Source: Pseudomonas furukawaii (lineage in GTDB: Bacteria; Pseudomonadota; Gammaproteobacteria; Pseudomonadales; Pseudomonadaceae). Taken from it: DNA of 64,000 bases. Positions 58,587 to 64,000 of this stretch are shown piece by piece. The notes beneath the pieces were generated by a model that was not told the origin of the DNA, made no database searches, and worked only from the letters and a program-made list of their open reading frames with translations. The position numbers and the translations under genes were made by a program. The DNA lies in assembly GCF_002355475.1 (NCBI RefSeq), contig NZ_AP014862.1, positions 5,518,001-5,582,000 on the forward strand. The letters run 5' to 3'. Every line of letters begins with the position of its first letter. The first letter of the stretch is position 1.

Positions 58587-59869
58587 GGGGCGACTCCTTT
58601 ACGCGGGGCGAAACCGGCACGGCTGACACGGATCAGGCCACGTGGTCGCCAGATCATCATCACCACCATAAGCAGGCCGAAGAGCAGGACTCGGTAGTCG
58701 GCGAAGGTCCGCAGCAACTCGGGCGCCACGGTGAGCACGAAGGCGGCGATCACCACGCCGACGGTGGAGCCCATGCCGCCGAGGACCACGATGGCGAGGA
58801 TCAGGGCCGATTCGAAGAAGGTGAAGGACGAGGGGTTCACGAAGCCCTGGTAGGTGGCGAAGAACACCCCGGCGAGGCCGGCGGTGGAGGCGCCCAGCAT
58901 GAAGGCCGAAAGTTTCACCAGCACGTGGTTGAGTCCCATGGCGCGGCAGGCGATCTCGTCTTCGCGCAGGGCTTCCCAGGCGCGCCCCACCGGCATCCGG
59001 GTGAGCCGGTGCTTGATGTGGAGCACCAGCAGCACGGTGAGGAAGAGCACGCCGTAGATGAACACGAACTTCAGGGTGGGGTTGTAGGCGATGCCGAGGA
59101 ACTCGTGGATCGGCACCCCTCCTTCCTTGGCCCTGCGGCCGAACTCCAGGCCGAACAGGGTCGGACTGGGGGCCGACATGCCGTTGGGGCCGCCGGTGAA
59201 GCTGAGCCAGTTGTTCAGCACCAGGCGGATGATCTCGCCGAAGCCGAGGGTGACGATGGCCAGGTAGTCGCCGTGCATCCTGAGCACCGGGAAGCCGAGG
59301 ATGGCGCCGGCCAGTGCGGCGGCCAGGGCGGCCAGCGGCAGTACGGTCCAGAAGCCCAGGCCCAGGTGCTCGTAGCCCAGCGCCAGGCCGTAGGCGCCGA
59401 TGGCGTAGAAGGCCACGTAGCCCAGGTCCAGCAGGCCGGCGAGGCCTACCACGATGTTCAGCCCCAGGCCCAGCAGCACGTAGATCAGGCCGAGGATCAC
59501 CACGGTGAGCAGGTACTTGCTGGCGAAGAAGGGGAAGATCACCGCGGCCACCACCAGCAGCGGGATGATCCAGCGCAAGCGGCTCTGGTAGCCGGGATCG
59601 CGCACGTGAACGCCGGAGCCGGCACTCTCGATGCGCTGCGTCAGCGCCTCGCCACGGGCGGTCTGCAGGTAGAGGCTGAGGAGGAAGCGGCCGACCATGA
59701 CCACGGCGATCATCACGCCGACACGGCCGAACTCCAGGTTGAAGCCGTAGCCGTCGAGCACCACGCCCATGACGGGCCCGAAGACGATGAGGGCGAGCAG
59801 GCCGGCGATGACGGCGTCGACCAGGCTCTTCTTGAGATCCAGGGGTTTCCTGGCAATGGCGGAGGACAT
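58583..59869 (-). CDS. branched-chain amino-acid-type ABC transporter, permease (LivM-like)
   Basis: The 428-residue permease has about ten membrane helices; a ~120-residue N-terminal part with two helices and a hydrophilic loop precedes the LivM core that begins 'LGLNIVVGLAGLLDLGYVAF'. The segment 'WEALREDEIACRAMGLN' is the conserved cytoplasmic EAA-like loop that contacts the ATPases. ATG 59869 is three bases before the end of the LivH-like gene. Confidence 0.92.
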   Translation of the reverse strand: MSSAIARKPLDLKKSLVDAVIAGLLALIVFGPVMGVVLDGYGFNLEFGRVGVMIAVVMVGRFLLSLYLQTARGEALTQRIESAGSGVHVRDPGYQSRLRWIIPLLVVAAVIFPFFASKYLLTVVILGLIYVLLGLGLNIVVGLAGLLDLGYVAFYAIGAYGLALGYEHLGLGFWTVLPLAALAAALAGAILGFPVLRMHGDYLAIVTLGFGEIIRLVLNNWLSFTGGPNGMSAPSPTLFGLEFGRRAKEGGVPIHEFLGIAYNPTLKFVFIYGVLFLTVLLVLHIKHRLTRMPVGRAWEALREDEIACRAMGLNHVLVKLSAFMLGASTAGLAGVFFATYQGFVNPSSFTFFESALILAIVVLGGMGSTVGVVIAAFVLTVAPELLRTFADYRVLLFGLLMVVMMIWRPRGLIRVSRAGFAPRKGVAP

Positions 59870-59871
59870 GG

Positions 59872-60786
<915 letters not shown>

Positions 60787-61034
60787 CTCACTGTCTCGTC
60801 TTTTGGAGGACCGGCCTTGGGTTCGGCCGGCCCCCGCGAGTGGAATCAGACGGGTACCACTGAATGACCAGAACGGGAGCGGACTCCCGGCTCAAGCGGA
60901 TAAGGACTTCAGCAGTTTCCCGGAATGCACCGACCGGCCGGACGCGGATGGCGTCAGGCCAGTCAGCCGAGCTAAATCAGGTGCCGGATCAGGATCCACC
61001 GAGCGGGACACGCTCAGCCGATCCTGGCCGCCAC

Positions 61035-62156
61035 TCACTGCTGGTGGTACTTCCCTTGGTCATCCCACTCGTAGATCACGTAGTCGGAGACCTTCAGGTC
61101 GCCCTTGGAATCCCACTCCTTCTTGCCCATGACGGTCTGCACCGGATTGCTCTTCAGCCATTCGGAGGCCTTGGCCGGGTCATTGGCGCCCGCGCCGTTC
61201 AAGCCGGCGGCGAGGGCCTGCAGGGTGGCGTAGGCATAGAGGGTGTAGCCTTCCGGCTCGAAGCCGCCGGCGCGGAACTTCTCGATCACGGCCTTGCCGT
61301 CCTCGATCTTGCGCGGGTCGGCGCCGAAGGTCATGAGCACGCCCTTGGTGTACTGCGGGCCGCCGGCGGTGGTGACCAGTTCGTCGGTGACGATGCCGTC
61401 GCCGGAGAGGAACTTGGCGGTCAGGCCCTGCTCGCGCATCTGGCGGACCAGCGGGCCGGCTTCGGGGTGCAGACCACCGAAGTAGACGACCTCGGCGCCG
61501 GAGGCGCGGATCTTGGTGACCAGGGCGTTGAAGTCCTTCTCGCCACGGGTCAGGCCTTCGTACAGGACTTCCTTCACGCCGCGCTTGGCCAGCTGCGCCT
61601 TGGTGGCGTCGGCCAGGCCCTGACCGTAGGTGTCCTTGTCGTGGATGATGGCGACCTTGGTGGCCTTCAGCACGTCGACGATGTAGTCGCCGGCGACGAT
61701 GCCCTGCTGGTCGTCACGGCCGCACATGCGGAACATGCCGGACAGGCCGCGCTCGGTGACGGCGGGGTTGGTGGAGCCGGGGGTCATGGCGATGATGCCG
61801 GCTTCGTCGTAGACCTCGGAGGCGGGGATGGTGGAGGAGGAGCAGAAGTGGCCGACGACGGCGATGGCCTTGTCCTGGTCAACGAGGCGGTTGGCGACGG
61901 AGACGGCCTGCTTCGGTTCGCAGGCGTCGTCGGCCTTCACCAGCTTGATCTTCTCGCCGTTGACACCGCCGGCGGCGTTGATGTCTTCGGCAGCCTGGGA
62001 CGCGCCGCGCCAGTACTGTTCACCGAAGGACGCGTTGGCGCCGGTGTGCGGGCCGGCGACGCCGATGACGACATCGGCCTGTACGAAGGAAGAAATACCC
62101 AGTGCGGCGGTAACCGCGAGAGCCAGAAAGCCTTTTCTGTAAATCTTCTGCGACAT
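61035..62156 (-). CDS. branched-chain amino-acid-type ABC transporter, substrate-binding protein
   Basis: The 373-residue periplasmic protein has a signal peptide (cleavage about after 'SSFVQA', residue 27) and a LivJ/LivK/BraC fold: 'VIGVAGPHTGANASFGEQY', 'VVGHFCSSSTIPASEVY', 'MTPGSTNPAVTERG' and 'IIHDKDTYGQGLAD'. It should bind a branched-chain or related amino acid. It is the first gene of the operon, with AGGAG ten bases before the ATG and a strong sigma-54 promoter 43 bases upstream. Confidence 0.94.
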   Translation of the reverse strand: MSQKIYRKGFLALAVTAALGISSFVQADVVIGVAGPHTGANASFGEQYWRGASQAAEDINAAGGVNGEKIKLVKADDACEPKQAVSVANRLVDQDKAIAVVGHFCSSSTIPASEVYDEAGIIAMTPGSTNPAVTERGLSGMFRMCGRDDQQGIVAGDYIVDVLKATKVAIIHDKDTYGQGLADATKAQLAKRGVKEVLYEGLTRGEKDFNALVTKIRASGAEVVYFGGLHPEAGPLVRQMREQGLTAKFLSGDGIVTDELVTTAGGPQYTKGVLMTFGADPRKIEDGKAVIEKFRAGGFEPEGYTLYAYATLQALAAGLNGAGANDPAKASEWLKSNPVQTVMGKKEWDSKGDLKVSDYVIYEWDDQGKYHQQ

Positions 62157-62550
62157 GGAGTTTTGCTCCTGAGGTTTTTAGGGTTAGCGCTTGTATTCAG
62201 CAAGTGGCGTGCCATTAATTCTTGTTGTTTTCCCGCATTCAAAAAGGCTGATCCCACCTCCTCGTATTTTATTTTTCTTATTTAAAATCAATGCCTTACA
62301 GTTTTAACCAATAAACTTCCGGGCGAATCCGACAGTCGCCTGACACCAGTGTGCCAGCACGTCAGGTAACAATAGACTCGCGGTACTTATTTGCACACGC
62401 TTGGTGCGCGAAATTTCCCACACTGCACTGTCACTGTCCCCCCGTTTCGTCCTCCCATCCTGCAGAAACTAAGCCTGCGCTTACAGCCACAGGGGCGCAC
62501 TTCTTTGCGACCTGCGTCACGCCGCGGCACATCGCTGTCGACGCCATCGG
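62157..62550. other. AT-rich regulatory gap upstream of the liv-type operon
   Basis: This 394-base gap has no gene. Its left part holds the sigma-54 promoter of the binding-protein gene and, further out (about 62260-62330), an unusually AT-rich stretch that could be an activator or IHF bending region. The right part contains the end of the FAD-oxidase gene's downstream sequence; nothing else is recognised. Confidence 0.6.
62199..62214 (-). promoter_or_regulatory. sigma-54 promoter of the liv-type operon
   Basis: Read on the minus strand, TGGCACGCCACTTGCT matches the sigma-54 consensus TGGCACG-N4-TTGCW completely, with 10 bases between GG and GC. Transcription would begin near 62188, about 32 bases before the binding-protein ATG. 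It is the best promoter match in the window. Confidence 0.85.
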
Positions 62551-63834
62551 CTAGATCACCACGCGCAGGCACTGGCCCGCGTGGTAGAGCGAGAAACCCG
62601 CTTCGTACAACGAACTCCTGAGCCCCGCCGCCGCGACCGCGCGCATGGGCTGGAAAGGCATGGGCAGGACCCGCTCGTCGCCGCTTTGCATGAAGTCGGC
62701 GAAGGCCTTGCCCACTACGGTTCCGGTGGTGACGCCGCGCCCGTTGTAGCCGGTGAAGGCCAGCAGGCCGGGCGCCGGCTCGTAGAGGCGCATCAGGTGA
62801 TCGGGGGTGAAATCGATGCAGCCGGTCCAGGTGCATTCCCACTCCACCTTGCCCAGGTAGGGGAAGTAGTGCCGCTGGATGCGGTCGGCCCAGGCCCTCA
62901 GGAACCAGGCCGGCTTGCCCGCGCCATTGCCCAGGCTGCCCAGCAACAGGCGCCCCTCGGCGTCGCGGCGGATGCTGCTGAGCACCTGGCGGGTGTCCCA
63001 GGAGCCCTGCCCGCCCGGCAGGATGCGGTCGGCGGCGGTGCCGGCGAGCGGCCGGGAGGCCACCTGGTAGTAGTAACCCGGGAAGAAGTGGCGGCGCAGT
63101 TCGGTCCACTGGCCTTCGGTGTAGGCGTTGGAGGCGATCACCACCCGGGGCGCGACCACGCTGCCCTGCCCGGTGATGACGCACCAGTCCGCGCCCTGGC
63201 GCTCAAGGCGCTGCACCGGGGAGCGCTCGAACAGCTGGGCGCCCAGGGCGCGCACCGCGCGGGCCAGGCCTCGGGTGTAGCCCATGGGGTTGAGGGTGCC
63301 GGCGCGCCGGTCCAGCAACGCGGCGGCGATGCGCTCGGTACCGGTCGCCTCGCGGCAGGCCTGGCCGGTGAGCAGTTCCACCGGGGCGCCACGGCGCTGC
63401 CATTGCTCGCAGCGGCTGGCGAGGTCGGCCTGGCCACGGGCGTTGTGCGCCATGTGCAGGGTGCCTTCGCGGCGCAACTGGCAATCGATGGCATGGCGAT
63501 CCACCAGGGAGAACACCAGGGATGGCGCGGCGCCGAGGGTGCGGTTGAGCCGTGCGCCCACCTCGTGGCCGAGGCCCGCCTCGATCTCGTCCGGCGGAAT
63601 CCACAGGCCGGCGTTGACCAGCCCGACGTTGCGACCCGAACCGCCGTGGCCCGGGCTGTGGGCCTCCAGCAGGCAGACGCGCTGCCCGGCCTCGGCCAGG
63701 TGCAGGGCGGCGGAGAGGCCGGTGAAGCCGGCGCCGATCACGCAGACGTCCGCACGCACCTCGCCCTTCAGCTCGGGTCCGGCGGGCGGTTGCGGGGTCA
63801 GCTGTTCCCAGAGGCATTCCTGGCGCAGCGTCAT
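62551..63834 (-). CDS. FAD-dependent amino-acid/amine oxidoreductase (DAO family)
   Basis: The 427-residue protein has the FAD-binding 'VIGAGFTGLSAALHLAEAG' near the N-terminus, 'LLEAHSPGHGGSGRNVGLVN' and a C-terminal 'GLLAFTGYNGRGVTTGTVVG', the plan of D-amino-acid dehydrogenase, glycine/sarcosine oxidase and gamma-glutamylputrescine oxidase (PuuB/PauB). The exact substrate is not clear. An aldehyde dehydrogenase gene lies directly upstream on the same strand, which fits oxidation of an amine to an aldehyde and then to an acid. ATG 63834 is chosen over a codon at 63852. Confidence 0.87.
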   Translation of the reverse strand: MTLRQECLWEQLTPQPPAGPELKGEVRADVCVIGAGFTGLSAALHLAEAGQRVCLLEAHSPGHGGSGRNVGLVNAGLWIPPDEIEAGLGHEVGARLNRTLGAAPSLVFSLVDRHAIDCQLRREGTLHMAHNARGQADLASRCEQWQRRGAPVELLTGQACREATGTERIAAALLDRRAGTLNPMGYTRGLARAVRALGAQLFERSPVQRLERQGADWCVITGQGSVVAPRVVIASNAYTEGQWTELRRHFFPGYYYQVASRPLAGTAADRILPGGQGSWDTRQVLSSIRRDAEGRLLLGSLGNGAGKPAWFLRAWADRIQRHYFPYLGKVEWECTWTGCIDFTPDHLMRLYEPAPGLLAFTGYNGRGVTTGTVVGKAFADFMQSGDERVLPMPFQPMRAVAAAGLRSSLYEAGFSLYHAGQCLRVVI

Positions 63835-63891
63835 GGGGCGTTCCTTAGGCACGGGGGTGCCGCCCTCCCCGATCGGCGAGGGCTCTGCGGG

Positions 63892-64000
63892 TCAGTCGAA
63901 GGTGATGCCCTGGGCCAGGGGCAGTTCGTGGGAGTAGTTCACGGTGTTGGTCTGGCGGCGCATGTAGGCCTTCCAGGCGTCGGAGCCGGACTCGCGGCCG
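63892..64000 (-). CDS. aldehyde dehydrogenase, C-terminal end (partial)
   Basis: Only the last 35 codons are in the window. They read '[20 protein letters not shown]' and end '[13 protein letters not shown]', the characteristic C-terminus of NAD-dependent aldehyde dehydrogenases (oligomerisation strand '[11 protein letters not shown]'). The gene runs off the window at its 5' side. It is 57 bases upstream of the FAD-oxidase gene on the same strand, so the two are probably co-transcribed. Confidence 0.8.
   Translation of the reverse strand, partial: GRESGSDAWKAYMRRQTNTVNYSHELPLAQGITFD

Overview
The window looks like chromosome of a high-GC Pseudomonas on the P. aeruginosa side of the genus. 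Coding density and GC are high throughout, and single genes are near-textbook Pseudomonas (SpeA, Fis, RetS, CtpL, GcbA, PA4872-type oxaloacetate decarboxylase, DesT). From memory, the gene order follows the P. aeruginosa PAO1 segment from about PA4839 to PA4913, with local insertions and losses. It is not P. aeruginosa itself: an allophanate hydrolase/GntR pair, a tandem-repeat secreted protein and several small accessory genes are added, and the desaturase genes expected next to desT are missing.

Layout. 1-11 kb: end of a MATE transporter, a GAF-GGDEF diguanylate cyclase, a membrane protein, then speA, a SUI1-type factor, a NUDIX hydrolase and a DUF2333 protein on the minus strand, followed by the response-regulator diguanylate cyclase gcbA and the chemoreceptor ctpL. 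11-22.5 kb: housekeeping block dsbD, aroQ, accBC, prmA, a zinc-ribbon/DUF3426 protein, dusB-fis, purH, purD. 22.6-27.6 kb: retS, then a BNR-propeller protein with a MoaD/ThiS-like protein on the minus strand, and a MarC protein.

27.8-53.6 kb is a nitrogen region: allophanate hydrolase and a GntR regulator, the urea ABC transporter urtABCDE, urease ureD-ureA-(GNAT)-ureB-ureC, and, after about 11 kb of other genes, desT and ureEFG plus a HupE/UreJ permease. The intervening genes are a ParD/ParE-like toxin-antitoxin pair, a BRO-N protein with a long repetitive leader, an orphan antitoxin with a 14-codon toxin stump, a DksA-like zinc finger, oxaloacetate decarboxylase, a YqaA protein, a DUF6152/membrane pair, a YegD-like Hsp70, two OsmE-like lipoproteins, an AsmA protein and a secreted 13-residue-repeat protein. 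53.8-64 kb: a glycerophosphodiesterase, an SDR, an ornithine-cyclodeaminase-family protein, a complete branched-chain-amino-acid-type ABC transporter, an FAD amine/amino-acid oxidase and the end of an aldehyde dehydrogenase.

The most coherent regulatory signal is a set of sigma-54 (-24/-12) promoter matches with exact 10-base GG-to-GC spacing in front of the allophanate hydrolase, ureD and the liv-type binding protein gene, and a fourth inside gntR upstream of urtA. Together they suggest that urea uptake, urea/allophanate hydrolysis and amino-acid uptake are one nitrogen-limitation response. Intergenic regions carry several dispersed palindromic repeat families. No rRNA, tRNA, insertion sequence or CRISPR array was recognised. 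All protein assignments come from reading motifs and from memory of the families; no database search was done.
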